From: Helianthus annuus
Taxonomy: Eukaryota; Streptophyta; Magnoliopsida; Asterales; Asteraceae
Assembly: GCF_002127325.2 (NCBI RefSeq)
Contig: NC_035441.2
Span: 154,347,122 to 154,411,121 of the forward strand
Direction: 5' to 3'
Length of the DNA stretch: 64,000 nucleotides
Positions 1 to 12,386 of the stretch are shown in pieces. The notes under the pieces are model-generated. The model was not told the DNA's origin and made no database searches. It saw only the letters and a list, made by a program, of their open reading frames with translations. The translations under genes were made by a program, and so were the position numbers. Numbering within the stretch: the stretch's first letter is position 1; the number at the start of each line of letters is the position of its first letter.

Positions 1-115
1 AAGGTCTTATCTATTCTCGTTTAAAAAAAAAATAATAATAATAATAATAATTTTCATCTTTTCTAAAGTCTTCCTCTTAGATTTCGAGGACGAAATCTCC
101 TAAAGTAGGGGAGAC
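1..115 (+). mobile_element. 3' end of gypsy-type LTR retrotransposon internal region
   Basis: This is the last internal stretch of a retrotransposon whose body lies left of the window. It contains an ATA microsatellite (31-51) and an 'atttcgaggacgaaat' stretch (81-96). A purine-rich tract (about 101-114) abuts the LTR and would be the polypurine tract for plus-strand priming. Plant Ty3/gypsy (chromovirus) elements often end this way. No pol domain is visible, so the lineage is inferred. Confidence 0.55.
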
Positions 116-2586
116 TGTAACAACCGTAAAAAACGGATATCCAAAAATCCGACCCGCTTTGAATCTCGGATCCTAACCCTTGAAACTCGAACTTCTTTTC
201 CGAAATAAATAAAGATTTTTTTTCCTTATTTTAATTCGTCATTAAATATGGTTATTCATTTATTTTATTTTATTTTATTTTATATTAATTAATATTGGGA
301 TAAAAAGTTTTGTTTGTTTTTTTTTAATAAAAATATAAACTAGTTGGTTTTGGTTAAATAACGAGTAACCAAGTTAATTAAAGATAACTAGGTTATATTA
401 GTTAAAGTGCAAGTTCAGGGACCCTTTATGCAATTATTGAAACTAGGGGACTCCCATTTAGAAGAGAATAAAAAAAAAGGAAAAAAAAGGAATAAAATGG
501 GCGCTGCCCAGATTCGAACCCGGGTCTACGCTGTTCAACAAGTTAACCAGTGCACCATTCTCTTGATAGCACAAGAAGATTACATCCTTTAAAAATTTAA
601 GGAAGCGACAATTTCGTTCTAGTTTATGTTTTGCCGCCAAAATCACGTAAATAAACAACCGGCTCTTTTCCTTTTCTGTTTACGCGGACAACCATGTTAC
701 CAAATATGTATCGCTGATTTCTAGTGATTTACAGCTAGAAAAAATGAGTTTCCATCTTCAAATATATCATGAACTTTGTCCATTTTTTTCACTAATACAA
801 ATCAATCGTAAGATCATTGCCATGTTTACGAGCCTAGCGAACAACTATATAAACCGCAACATTTCTTCTCCATTACATCCTCACAATACATCTCGACACC
901 CTCTCAACCTCTTACACCTCCCATCGACATCCTCCATGTTTTACACAACAACCACAAAGATCATCCTCTCGCCTTCTCTGTTGCGATATCACACCCTAAC
1001 CATTCTATCATCACCTCGCCATCACTCGTTTGACGTGAAGCCGCCACCAGAGCCGGACCGGAGAGAAAGTCGACGCGGCATCGTTTTGTTCACCGAGAGC
1101 ACGTCGGAGATAAGGAGATCGTGCCGAAGAAGATAGACGTCGCCGGAGTAACGGAAACCGAGTACCGGAGACACTCGAAGCTCGCAACAGAAACCATTCC
1201 ATATTCGGTATACTTTCTAATCGTTCTTTCTTTTCTGTCCATTTCAAGGCAAAGGTGAACACCTAGGATGTTCACCGAAGTCGGTTATCGCGCTTGTTTC
1301 ATTTTTTTCAAACTCAAACTTTTCTGTTATAACATTGGGATTGAAATTTTATTTTGCTTTTGTTCTTGTTTGTTTGAATGGCTATCAAATAAAGAAGACG
1401 AACTGAGCAGTTGACTTTTAAACAAAATAGAAACTCAATTATTTCAAATTGCTTGTGACCAATAGAAGGTCACGAGTTCGAACCCTACCTCCAGCATACT
1501 CGTTGCCTTTTAATTCTTTATTTTTTTTTTAAAAATAGTTTATTCTCTTATTTTATTCTTTCCTCCTTTAAATCCAATGGCAACTTCAAATAAACCAACT
1601 GTTTTCCTTTTCTTTCATTTATTTATTCTTTTTGTCCTTTTAAACTAATAATAATTTCTTAAAAATTTGTTAATATCTTAAATGACCAACATTTTTGTAA
1701 TACTTTTATAACATTAAATGTTAATAATTAGATAAATTATAAATACCAAATTTGTAAGCCTTAAATATAAAAAAAATATATTATTTAACGAGTTCGTTAT
1801 CATAAATACCTAGGTTAATCTTTCTCGTTCGCTCACTTGGATTTTCCCAATCATACTCGTACGTTACTTACAAGAAATACGCAACGCAATCTAAGGTGAG
1901 TATACATGACCCATTTTCGTTTTACACTTTTGGGTGCAATATGTATTCTATATCAAACAACACAATCACATCACTCTATCCCTACTCTATGTGATACATT
2001 TTAATCATGTTAGACATGTTATGCTACTGTAAACACTCATGACTATGTGTTCATTAACTTCGTACAAGCCTCCCCTAACAATGGTAGCGCTATAGGTTGA
2101 GAAACGCCCCTCCCGTTATATTAACGGGTATCGTTAGGTTAAACTATGTTAAAAACCACCCGTACACTTTTGGGTTGGACACTTTAATTGCGTTAAACTT
2201 TGGTTTGGACACGTAGAGTAACATCGTTTCGAGTATATACTGTCAATATGATATTGTATTTCACATTTGGATATGAGCAACATTTTAAACACGTACTATG
2301 CTATGTATGAAAACTTGTATACTCGCCAACATGCTTTTGTTGATTTTATTTTAATACATATTGCAGGTTGATTGATCAAGATTCAAGAAAACAAGCTAGG
2401 ATGGCTTTAGAAACCCATTTTAGTTATAAACTTTGTTTGAATTTATGTTTTGGATATTTGAAACTTTGTATTATTCCCTAGTTTTAATAAAATGTTTAAA
2501 TTCATATTGTCACATCTAGTGTTATGTTGTTTTGAGCAATTTGTTCGTCTCATCCCGATGTTTCCGCCATCGGTTGGGATGTGACA
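116..2586 (+). mobile_element. Long terminal repeat (3' or solo LTR), gypsy type
   Basis: The segment begins TGTAACAACCG just after the polypurine tract and ends in GGGATGTGACA, which are typical TG...CA termini of plant gypsy LTRs. The length is about 2.47 kb. A TATA motif (846-853) lies in the probable U3. There are two Pol III B-box-like sequences (about 510-520 reading on the minus strand, 1474-1485 on the plus strand). The 5' LTR and the left target duplication are outside the window. The right end could be a few bases further on (2589). Short ORFs at 744-1136 and 1011-1275 are read as chance frames inside the LTR. Confidence 0.65.
846..853 (+). promoter_or_regulatory. Putative TATA box of the LTR
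   Basis: TATATAAA lies about 730 bp into the LTR and is followed by a C/T-rich stretch, as expected for an LTR promoter. No transcript evidence is available. Confidence 0.35.
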
Positions 2587-2761
2587 ACAAAGGTGAATAG
2601 AATAGTTGTATGTGTCACTTAATATATCCGTATTCAGATGGAATAAAAAGTCTAATATTTACAAAACTAATATTTTTGATGGTGCCCTTAAGCGCACGCG
2701 TGTATATATATATATAAGTCTGATATTTACAAAACTAATATTTTTGATGATGCCCTTAAGC

Positions 2762-2808
<47 letters not shown>

Positions 2809-2811
<3 letters not shown>

Positions 2812-3277
2812 GAAAGTTCATTTGAGAATAAATTTAATGTGAGAAGAAAAAAAGAAAGGGCATATTAGTAAAATATTATTTCATTTATAACTCATATCAT
2901 TAATTTTTAACTCTTTAATTAATTAGTCAACTAATCATTAATTATCCTACATACAATCTACAAAACCTACACATATCAAAATTTTCCTACATATACCCTA
3001 CACATTATAGAATTTTATCCTACACCCTACACATTATAGAATTTTATCCTACACGGTCGAAATTTATCCTACACATCTCGAAATATATCCTACACAACTC
3101 GTAATTTATCATACACAACTAGTAATTAATACAAATTAATGATTTTTGTAAGTTTACCAGTATACCCTTATATTAAAATTAAATGCAAATATTAAATGAA
3201 GTAAAATGAAGCATTCTTATTGGTTGAAACTTCTTCTTTTTTCTTCTTACAAAAAAATTATTCTCATTTGAACCTTC

Positions 3278-3280
<3 letters not shown>
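2809..3280. mobile_element. (TA)n-flanked MITE-like element E1
   Basis: This 472-bp AT-rich segment lies between TA microsatellites (2765-2808 and 3281-3344). Its ends are inverted repeats: the left begins GGGGAAAGTTCATTTGAGAA and the right ends TTCTCATTTGAACCTTCCAC. It holds no ORF. Insertion into TA microsatellites resembles the Micron MITEs known from rice. The interior carries repeated TCCTACAC-type motifs (about 2950-3110). A relative in opposite orientation lies at 45117-45626. Confidence 0.7.
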
Positions 3281-3340
<60 letters not shown>

Positions 3341-3344
3341 TATA

Positions 3345-3560
3345 GGATTAGGTTCAAGAGTGAACACTAGTGTAGCTTGCGAATTGAGTGAACTAATCCT
3401 GGCCATACACGTGTGTAGATCAATGGCCAGGATTTGATGTTGAAATACACTAGTGTATTTTACGATTTGATGATGGATCCTGGCCATACACGTTTGTAGA
3501 TCAATGGCCAGGATTTGTTCACTCAGTTCGCAAGTACACTAGTATTCACTCTAGAACCCC

Positions 3561-3564
<4 letters not shown>
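3345..3564. mobile_element. (TA)n-flanked fold-back element E2
   Basis: This 220-bp unit sits between TA tracts. Its terminal inverted repeats are about 50 bp: the left reads GGATTAGGTTCAAGAGTGAA and the right, in reverse complement, GGGTGGGGTTCTAGAGTGAA. The TIRs continue through a matching 'cactagtgta' stretch. The centre holds two copies of 'cctggccatacacg' with short spacers. It has no coding capacity. Confidence 0.7.
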
Positions 3565-3612
<48 letters not shown>

Positions 3613-3616
<4 letters not shown>

Positions 3617-3804
3617 AAATGTAAAATACAATATCACTTAATGTACAATATGTACGATATGAAATTATAACATGCGTGATTAGTTTTACAACAGGCGTGA
3701 TTAAAGTTTTTCAACATGCGTGACTAGGGTTTTTGAATTTTATAACTTGCGTAATTTCATCTCGTACGCATCGTACGTTAAGGAATATTGTACGCTAACC
3801 CACC
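3613..3804. mobile_element. (TA)n-adjacent MITE-like element E3
   Basis: This is a 192-bp unit after the TA tract 3565-3612. It has imperfect terminal inverted repeats (left 'acaatatcacttaatgtac', right 'gtacgttaaggaatattgt'). Three internal copies of a 'catgcgtgatta/aggcgtgatta' motif lie between 3672 and 3725. It is non-coding. Confidence 0.55.
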
Positions 3805-6442
3805 TTATATATAGTGTACACATATGTATATAACGAGCTCTACAAAAAAACAACTAAAATCAATATGTTCCTGTACACACATATATATAATGATCTCTAA
3901 TCATATTGATACATGAATATCATCTTCTCCGATTGTAACCACCACCTTCATCTTTGCCGGCTTGACCAACATGGTCGTTGCTGATTCTAGCACCAACCGC
4001 AACCACAAGTACCAGTGTACAACACTGATTGCAACACTTTCAACGATTAACAAGACAAAAGTTTCAATAATCAAATAACATAAACTTAAAATTTTTAATT
4101 TACCAATCTAAATCTGCAAATAATACGTCACTTTCAAATTCTAATTATACTACCTCTAAAGAACAAAGTTCGATGGAAATTACAAATAAATCAAAATAAA
4201 ATCTTACACATTCAAATCAAAGTAAAAAAAACATATACCGTTGAAGATTGATTCAATTAAAAATCAAACCAAATAAAGATAATTTACAAAACAAAGATAA
4301 AATCTTACACATTCAAAATCTAAACCCACCTGCCACCGGATATTGACGACAAAAACAACATCTTTGTTCTGATTTAACACCATCTAGTAATTTTGGGCTG
4401 AAAATAACCAATGATATGCGACTAGCGTGCCATTTGAGTTCCCGATCCTTCTTGTAATGGTGAAGTTACAAAACTCGACGGAGCGAGTGGTGGTATTGGG
4501 ATTGAAAAAAATCAAAAATTCATTTTTTTTCCATCGCCATTGTTGAAGGTGATTTAGGCCACGTTTAAAAACTTTCTTGATGATCTAGATGCTCAAAAGT
4601 TTGATTGACATGTGTTTATGAGAAAAAGATGGACGTGATTTTTGTCTCGTTATTAGATATAGATGAACAAATGAGAGATAGGATGTATGATAGAGAAAAA
4701 GAAATTTAAGGGATGGACAAAACATCAAGAAAAAGATTCTGGTATCAGACTTATGTCAATTTTTGTGTTTTGTTATTGATGAATAATATAATGGCATGAA
4801 TAGACGAATGACACTTATGAGTGGTTTGAAGATACATATTCAAACAAAAAACTCATGTCATATTGTCTTTCCAAACGGCCACAAAAACACAAGCGTGACA
4901 AAGCCAAACCACCAGTGAACATGTTTCAAAGAAGAAAGAGACTGATGACAGTGAAGATTTAGAAGATGAATTGTTTCTATTTTCAGTTTTTTAATTTTCC
5001 TTTTCTGTTGTTTGTTATGTATTTTTCGACTAAGAATAAAAAAGTTTAATAAAGAGCCAAAAAGTCATAAAGATTGTGAAACGCCATAATGCAGTAAAAC
5101 GCCAAAAACTCCCAACTTATAATAAAAGTAATTTGGAGAAGTATTATTAAAAGCTAAAAAATGGAAAAAAAAAACGCCAAAAACTACTTAAATCCATTAA
5201 AAAATGCCAAAGTTGGAAGATGGAATGTCTATGACCATAAAAGCTCATAAAAAGCTGAACAAAAACAGTAAAAAATACACACAGTAACCAAAAAGACGAC
5301 TACTTTATTAATATAATTTATTGTAAATAAAAATCCCGCCTAAACTCTGCGCCAAAACATCCTATAAGAGAGACGTCTCTGCACAATCAACTGATCACAC
5401 CACCAAAAATAAAAGCCATCTTTCCAAGAAACCATTCACTTTAAAACGCCAAAATTGATACTTAAAAAAGCCACAGATGCGGAACCTCATTTCTTCTGTA
5501 TTGAGTATTGTTATGAATGAAGTTTCACTGAATGGATTCTACTCTAAGGTGGGTATATCTATAAGCTTTTGCTAAATGAGATGGACAAATATTCAGGAAA
5601 AAACGAAGTAAAAGACACTTTTACCCCTTAATGAAGACGGGCGTTATGTAGGAAAATAAGGATCTACATAAGGTATTCAAAACAGGTTCAAATCGCCAAA
5701 AAAGTTAAAGTAGAAGAGGCTGATGACAATGAAGATTTGGAAGAGAAATTAGATTATAATTTTTATTTTGTATTTCAATTTCTATTGTTTGTTATCTAAT
5801 TCTCTGATTTTATTATCTAATTCTCTACTTACAAAAAAAATTTAATATAAAACGCCTGATATTGTGAAAACTGAGAGAACAGATGCTACCAAAGCACGAT
5901 GTTGCTATAAAACGCCAAAAACGCCAAAAACGCCAAACAAGGTATTACTGAAAAATCAACACTAATTCACAGATGAAATTGAACGAAACAGTAATTGGTA
6001 AACAGTAAAATGAAAAGACGGTAACATTATTGCCAAACATTTATTATATTAAAAGCCACTTCATGGAAAACTGAATTTATTTATCTTTTCAAAACGCCAT
6101 AATTGTCTGTCACATTATAGACATGTATCCTACTTGATATAATAAACATCAAGAAAATTACTGATGTTTTTTACATCATATACATGCATCCTGATTTAAA
6201 AAACAATAAAAACGCCAAAACATACTTAAAACGCCGAAATGTTTACTATGATCCTAATCTACAAACAATAAAACGCCGCGTATTTACTAAACGCCAAAAA
6301 ATGGAAACGGGATGTGACACGCGTTTAAAAAAAGGAATATGAAAGGACAAAAAAGCCCCTCCGCCCTTCTCTATGCCGCGTGACATGTGTTGGGCCAGGA
6401 TGCGTTCTCACACTTTTTAGTGTTTTCTCCTGATCCCGTTTC
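3805..6442. other. Gene-free AT-rich stretch with dispersed ACGCCAAA motifs
   Basis: No supportable gene is present. From about 5080 to 6300 the motif AAACGCCAAAA and close variants recur more than a dozen times, including a run of three at 5908-5935. This suggests an old non-coding repeat or element interior. The segment ends at the TA tract that borders element E4. Confidence 0.5.
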
Positions 6443-6458
6443 TATATATATATATATA

Positions 6459-7211
6459 GGGTAAGGTTCATGCGAGAACCACCTTTATTGCGAGAACCGC
6501 GAGAACCAATGTGAACACAACCTAAAATATCTAAAAAATCCTAACCCCCAACCCCCCCCCCCCCCCCAAAAAAAAAAAAAAAAAAAAAGAAAAAACCTAA
6601 CCCTCCCCTCCATGCTAAATGCTAAAAACTAAAATCCCAAAAAAATCTAAAAAAACCTAACCCCCCCCCCCAGCTAAAATGCTAAAAACTAAACCCTCAA
6701 AAAACCTAAAAAAATAAAAAAAAACACACAGATATTTTTTTTAATATTTTTTTAATTTTTTTTGGCTACTACAAGTAGCGATTTTTTATAAAAAAATATT
6801 AAAAAAAGAGTTAATTACTGTTTTCGTCCCTGTGGTTTGTCAAAAATCACTATTTCAGTCCATTAGTTTAAAAATTGCGATTTCAGTCCCTGTGGTTTCA
6901 CTTTCGTAACCATTTCAGTCCACCTTGTAACGATTTCAGTCCCTGTACTTACAGAATAAATGGATTGAAATGGTTACGAAAGTGAAACCACAGGGACTGA
7001 AATGGTTACAAAAGTGAAACTACAGGGACTGAAATCGTAATTTTTAAACTAATGGACTGAAATAGTGATTTTTGACAAACCATAGGGACGAAAACAGTAA
7101 TTAACTCAAAAAAAATTGTGTGTTTTTTTAGCTATTTTTAGGTATTTTTTGTTGTGTTCACATTGGTTCTCACGGTTCTCGCAATAAAGGGTGGTTCCTA
7201 ACGGATCCTTG

Positions 7212-7213
<2 letters not shown>
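6459..7213. mobile_element. (TA)n-flanked element E4 carrying a nested fold-back insertion
   Basis: The left end begins GGGTAAGGTTCATGCGAGAA and the right end mirrors it ('ggttctcgcaataaagggtggttc', 7175-7198). TA tracts lie outside at 6443-6458 and 7214-7284. The interior has homopolymer runs (poly-C then poly-A, about 6549-6588). Another inverted-repeat element (6808-7107) sits inside. The 3' half of a related unit is at 47641-47858. Confidence 0.65.
6808..7107. mobile_element. 300-bp fold-back MITE nested in E4
   Basis: The termini are GAGTTAATTACTG and its exact complement. Most of the sequence folds back: 'gtccctgtggttt' and 'ttcagtcc' units on the left are mirrored by 'aaaccacagggac' and 'ggactgaa' units on the right. 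It is flanked by A-runs on both sides, which could be a target duplication (AAAAAAA) but cannot be told from homopolymer. Very long TIRs with little interior are common in Mutator-type MITEs. Confidence 0.7.

Positions 7214-7284
<71 letters not shown>
7214..7284. repeat. (TA)n microsatellite
   Basis: About 71 bp of uninterrupted TA dinucleotide borders element E4. Similar tracts occur at 2765-2808, 3281-3344, 3565-3612, 6443-6458, 45075-45116, 45627-45683, 47859-47899 and 62792-62815, each abutting one of the inverted-repeat elements. Confidence 0.95.
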
Positions 7285-7285
<1 letters not shown>

Positions 7286-9586
7286 CAAGTATCTAAATTC
7301 TAAACTGTTAGATTCTTGATAAACCTGATGATTTTAGCTAAATGGAGCCACAATGTCAATTTAGGTAATTGATTAGCTTATTTGACAGAAACGGTTTCTA
7401 ATGAGTTGTATATGAACTTTAAAATGTACATAGAAGTTGGTCAAACTCAATTTGATCAATTTTAAATGAAACGAATTTAAAGATTTATCTTTACTATTTC
7501 GGTAATTCAGTATAAAAATATGAATCACTTTGTGAAGAAAAAAAGGTAGTTCTTAGCAATCAAAAGTTATTTTTTCTTTTAGTTATTAAATTTAAAACAA
7601 TCAGAAATTGAAAACACAAATATTTATTACAATAATATCTATCCTAAGTTTGTTACATATATTTTCACTCTTGTTATTCAATTACCAACTTCTAATATGA
7701 AGATATATGAAGATAGTTGTTACAAACATGTACATAAAAAAATATGAACAAGGTATTACTCATGTACCTATTAAAGCTACGCTTCAAATTCAAAACAAGT
7801 CCATAAGTTTTTTAAGCATATTAATGATTACATGTTTGAACAATAGAATGTCACTAACTAATGTTTGAAATATATAAGCAAACGTGTATGTATTTGACTC
7901 GCTAAATTTTATAAAGGAATTTAGTGGGTAGGTGGATGGGGAAACTTGGGTCTGTAAGAATACCAAAACACAATTATATCGTGGTTTTCTCTTCTTGAAA
8001 TTGGTCCTTTTAGGGGACTAAAAAAACTAGTGACTTCAAATTAAATAGATAACGTTTCAATTTTAACTACTTAAGTGGGAGACATGTGTGCCCGGACACC
8101 ACATGACCAACTTAATTGGCCAAAAAAAGTTTGTAAATTTCCATGTTTCTTTTGGTAAATAAAGTCAGAAAGAGGATGAAGTTGTGGCGATTATGAAAAG
8201 TGTTTAGTGACGCAAACGAGAGAGCCATGATGGAAGTTTGAACGTTTGGCGTCTAGTGATAACATGATTGATATAGGTTATGTTAATAAATTTAAAGTTA
8301 AGGGTTACCAACCTAAAATTTTGTTGAGTTTAAGTTAACCCCAGAGTTTACATGTTAGTATGATGCCATACAATTTTTAAATCGTTGATTTACGTTAGTT
8401 GTTTTAAATAATTAAAAGTAAAAAAAAAAGAAAAAAAAAAAGAAACCAAATAGTTTTGGGTTTGTAAACAATCAAATAATTTTAGGCTAAAAGTTAAAAA
8501 AAATCACTTTTTTGTAAAAAACCCCCAAAGCATAAAATACAACATCTTTATGCTTAAACATGTTGAAACTTATAGTACTGGGTAATAATAATACTGAAAA
8601 CAACAAGTAACTTCTTTTTTGTACTTATTTGAAGTGAAAATCTCAATTAAAATAGATACATAAAAAAATAGTAACTTTGACAATACAAGAGCCATAAAAG
8701 TTATGAGTACCGGTTTGCTTACATTATGGGGCTTGATTTTCTGTTTAACAGGTTTGAATAAACCTTTTGTTGAGGTGTAGAAAAAGAACAATGATTGTAA
8801 TTATTTGATTACAAAGTAAATTTACTATATGGCCAAAGTTTGTGACAAATATGGTGTAAATCATGGTCGTCACAAACCGTCGCTACAGTGTGTTGCAAGT
8901 TTTTCGCATTTTATTGACACATTTGTCTGTCGCAAGTACATCAAAAAATTCATGACAGGTTTCACCCGTTGCAAAATTTTACTGTAAATTTTTTGTATAC
9001 AATCTTTTTATTGTTTATTTAAATGGGTTTATCTAAAATAACTAAAACTAGTATTTAGGACCCGTGCTAACTTGTAAAAACATAAAATGTAAATGCAAAA
9101 ACGTTGAATCACGCACACGAATTACGACGTGTTAACTTGTAAAAATTAGACCAAAACATAAAACATATAAAAAACAAAGTTGACTTAGAACCCGCCCATT
9201 GCGTCAGAGCTATTAAACAATAAAAATAGACGTTAGTTTACCCACACACGTGCGTTGTAGCGTGTTAATTTGTAAAACTTAGACCAAAATGTAAACTTCA
9301 TCATAAAATTCGTATAAAAGCAAATAAAAAATAAAAAAAGTTAACACAAAAAAAATAAAAATATGTTTAATGGATGGTTAAATGGTAATATTTTAATATA
9401 TTATTAACCCTTGTATATGATGTGCTTCTATATGTGTCACGCCTTATACCAATTAACCAATCATGTGCATCATCTTATACCAACCAACCAATAAATAGAA
9501 AGAAAATTAAATAGTAATTTAATGAGGGGTAGCAAATTTGTAAATTAATATAGAGGAAATAAACAAATGTGAACTAGACAGTAGAC
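7285..9586. other. Gene-free AT-rich stretch, possible Helitron end
   Basis: I see no gene. The CTAG at 9048-9051 is preceded on the minus strand by GGGTCCTAAATA and a GC-richer stretch and is followed by T. This would fit a degraded Helitron 3' terminus running rightward on the minus strand, but without a clear hairpin it is weak. Confidence 0.3.
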
Positions 9587-10628
9587 TTGAAAAATTCATT
9601 TGACAATTCCAACTTGTAAGAATTTTGCCCCTATTGATCCTTTTGTAACTGTGTTATAACCCAGTTAGTTTTTGCTGATGTGGACGATGACGTGGACGCT
9701 AATGTGTAAAAAAGACAAAGGGGACGATGACGTGGACGATAACATTTTCATTGTCTCCATTCCCTAACCCTAAAACCCAATAACCATCGTCCATCACCGC
9801 TTACAACCACCGGGAACCATCCATCACTACATACAACCCTGACCACCATCGCCTGAACCCTCTCCCATCCACCATCTCCTGAACCCTCTCCCATATACCA
9901 TCGCCCGAACCCAATTCACTCACATCTTCTTCTTTGTCTCACCCACCCACCGCACCTCACCACCAATGGCTCACCGGAAAACGTGTGTGGCAAGGGCAGA
10001 TCTTGAAAACGATTCTAGCCATCAACTGTGACAGTGATAGATGGGGTTGCATCTCTCTTCCAGATCTCAGGCATAGGGTTCCATCTCTCTTCCTGTTCGA
10101 ACTAATGGTGAAAAGTTATAACGATTCCTAATCTCCGGCCACTACTATTGGTGTTGTTGACGCAGCTGCTCAACCCTAATTGGATCTTGCAGAAGCCTAA
10201 GAATCCATCAATCAAACACTGGTTAGGGTTTTGAATGATTAATGCAAGGGCCATTTTGTTAAATTTTTTGTTGTCCATAGTTGAATGAATCATTTCAATT
10301 TGTAATCGAAAGTTGGAGCGATTGTTTGGGGTGAGTTTTATGGTTTTTTGACAGTGCTGGTGATGGTGGTGGTGGAGATGGCAGCGGTGGTGGGCGGTGA
10401 AGATGGCGGCGGTGGTGGCGGCGGCGGCGGTGGTGGTGGCTGATTGCGGTGGTGGAGGTGAGGTGGTGATGAGAGTGCCACAACCGCAATCACATCAGCA
10501 AATAATACAGTTGTGTGCCACGTCATTGTCCACATAAGCGAAAACTAATTGGGTTATAACCCAGTTACAAAAAGATCGATGGGGGCCAAAATCTTATAAG
10601 TTAGGATTGTCACAAGAAAATTTTGAAA
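9587..10628. mobile_element. ~1.04-kb fold-back element with GC-rich gene-like core (D)
   Basis: The ends form long imperfect inverted repeats. The left includes 'ctgtgttataacccagttag' and 'gatgtggacgatgacgtgg'. The right includes their complements in 'aactaattgggttataaccc' and 'ccacgtcattgtccacat'. The core (about 9750-10480) is much more GC-rich than its surroundings. It has CACC/GGTGG runs and resembles a captured leader and first exon. Short frames (9934-10131 plus; 10295-10535 minus, Pro/His-rich) have no recognisable domain. It is possibly a Pack-MULE-like unit; no clean target duplication was found. Confidence 0.6.
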
Positions 10629-12386
10629 TTGGAATTATTATCGGTTAACTGGTAAAACTTTAGATTATTAAAATACAATAACCCTTAATTTTATTTTCTT
10701 GAGAAAAGAAAGTGCATGCTTATAATATTGCGTGATGATTAAAACTTAAAAGGTTGATAGTAGTAATAAAACGAATATTCACACTATAAACAATTGGTCT
10801 ACCATGGATGACTTGATAACCCTACTAATGTTCATACATGGTTGTGGCATCTTGATATCCCTCTCTTTAGCCAAAAAAACAAGTTCAAACCATCGTCTAC
10901 ACATAATGAAGTTCTTAAAACCTATTTGTCGGTTTTTTTTCCGGGTAAAATAGCAAATATGACCAAAACTAGCATAAAATTGTTGAAACCGACAAGAATG
11001 CTCAAAACCAAAAGCTAATCGACCAAAGTAAGATATTTATTTTGGAAAACCGAATTCTAATCTATAATAAATATACTTATTAATTATCAAAAATTTCTTA
11101 TTAAAGTGTTTTTTATAAAGTATAAGTATGTAAATTTCGCAGAAAAGACGAAGAAACAATGTGGGGTTTAATTTATAAGACTTGTTTAAACTTTAAAGTA
11201 TGAAATGATGATGGGAAAGAAGGTAGACACCCACTGTGACTTTGTTCATTGCTGGTGCGCATATTTTAAACATTTATTCTCTTTGGATATTTTTACTTTC
11301 TTCCTTCTGACTGCGGCATGTCGCCACCTCCACTTTCAGCTTCTAGCAAACTAGGGATGGAAAAAAAACAACGCAAACCGATTGGTAAATTCGAAATCCA
11401 AAACATTTATGACGGGTGTTCTGGTTTTTTTTTTTTTTTTTTTTTTGATTGTTTGTAAGGAATCTGCTTATAACTGATCTAATTACCTGAAACATATATC
11501 GTTTATTCGAACCATACCCACAAATATTTTCTTTTTCTTTTGTTTTTATTCTTTGTAGGCAGAAGTAAATTGTTAATTAAATGATTTCCGGTTTATATAT
11601 TCTAATTTCCTTGGGTGATAAAGTTTTATAAAAAGTTGGATCGTGAAGAAATCCCAGACATGTAACTTTTAACAAACAAATATACAAGATAGTCGACGAG
11701 TATTGGAACGGGTATGAGACACACTTTTACAATCGGGTGTGGTATTGAGATTATCAATACTTGTTAAACCCGTTCTATTGCATTCCCTAATGCAATCCCT
11801 GTAATTTTATCAAAATAAGCATTTTAATATGTGGTGGACTTTAGAATTTTAGAACCTCCGTTAGTCTTTGTATACGTATAGAGAATCGATGTCACGCTTC
11901 GCATATTAAATAAAAGAAACGAGTATAGAACATTACATACAATAAAAGAATTTCTGGCAAACACTTTTTCCGCCACATAAACTAGTTGGATTAGAAATTA
12001 GTATTTAATCTTTATTTTTTCTTTTGAAAAGAAACCAACATAAAGTAGTTGGATTAGAAATTAGTATTTAATCTTTATTTTTCTTTCGAAAAGAAACTAT
12101 GCTTTAATATCCACCATCTCCCTTGGCTCCTTTGTCACGTCATCCCTCAATTATGTTTCCAACTCGAAACAACTTGTGTTTTAAATAATCTGAGTTGTTT
12201 GATGGAGAATCATATACAAATTACTTCATGTTGCATCATAATTGATTTATTTTGTGCAAATTTACAAGTTTTTCTTTTTGCAATTTTGTTTTATCTTAAC
12301 TTCAATAGTTGTAAAATGATGTACAAAAAGTTATTTTTGAGTCTTGATTAATTAGCTTCTAACGGATGAGTTAGTTATTCTACAAA
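10629..12386. other. Gene-free stretch with one tandem duplication
   Basis: No gene is recognised. A unit of about 59 bp is duplicated in tandem at about 11981-12098 ('tagttggattagaaattagt' starts each copy). There is a poly-T run at about 11424-11446. Confidence 0.6.

Noticed and set aside
744..1275. Overlapping frames of 61-130 codons on both strands in the LTR
   Set aside because: No domain, biased composition, and located inside a long terminal repeat.
2765..7284. Direct-repeat arrays considered as CRISPR-like
   Set aside because: They are TA microsatellites and MITE ends in a plant genome; no repeat-spacer regularity.
10295..10535. Pro/His-rich proteins on the minus strand
   Set aside because: Generated by a GGTGG/GGCGG repeat tract within a fold-back element.
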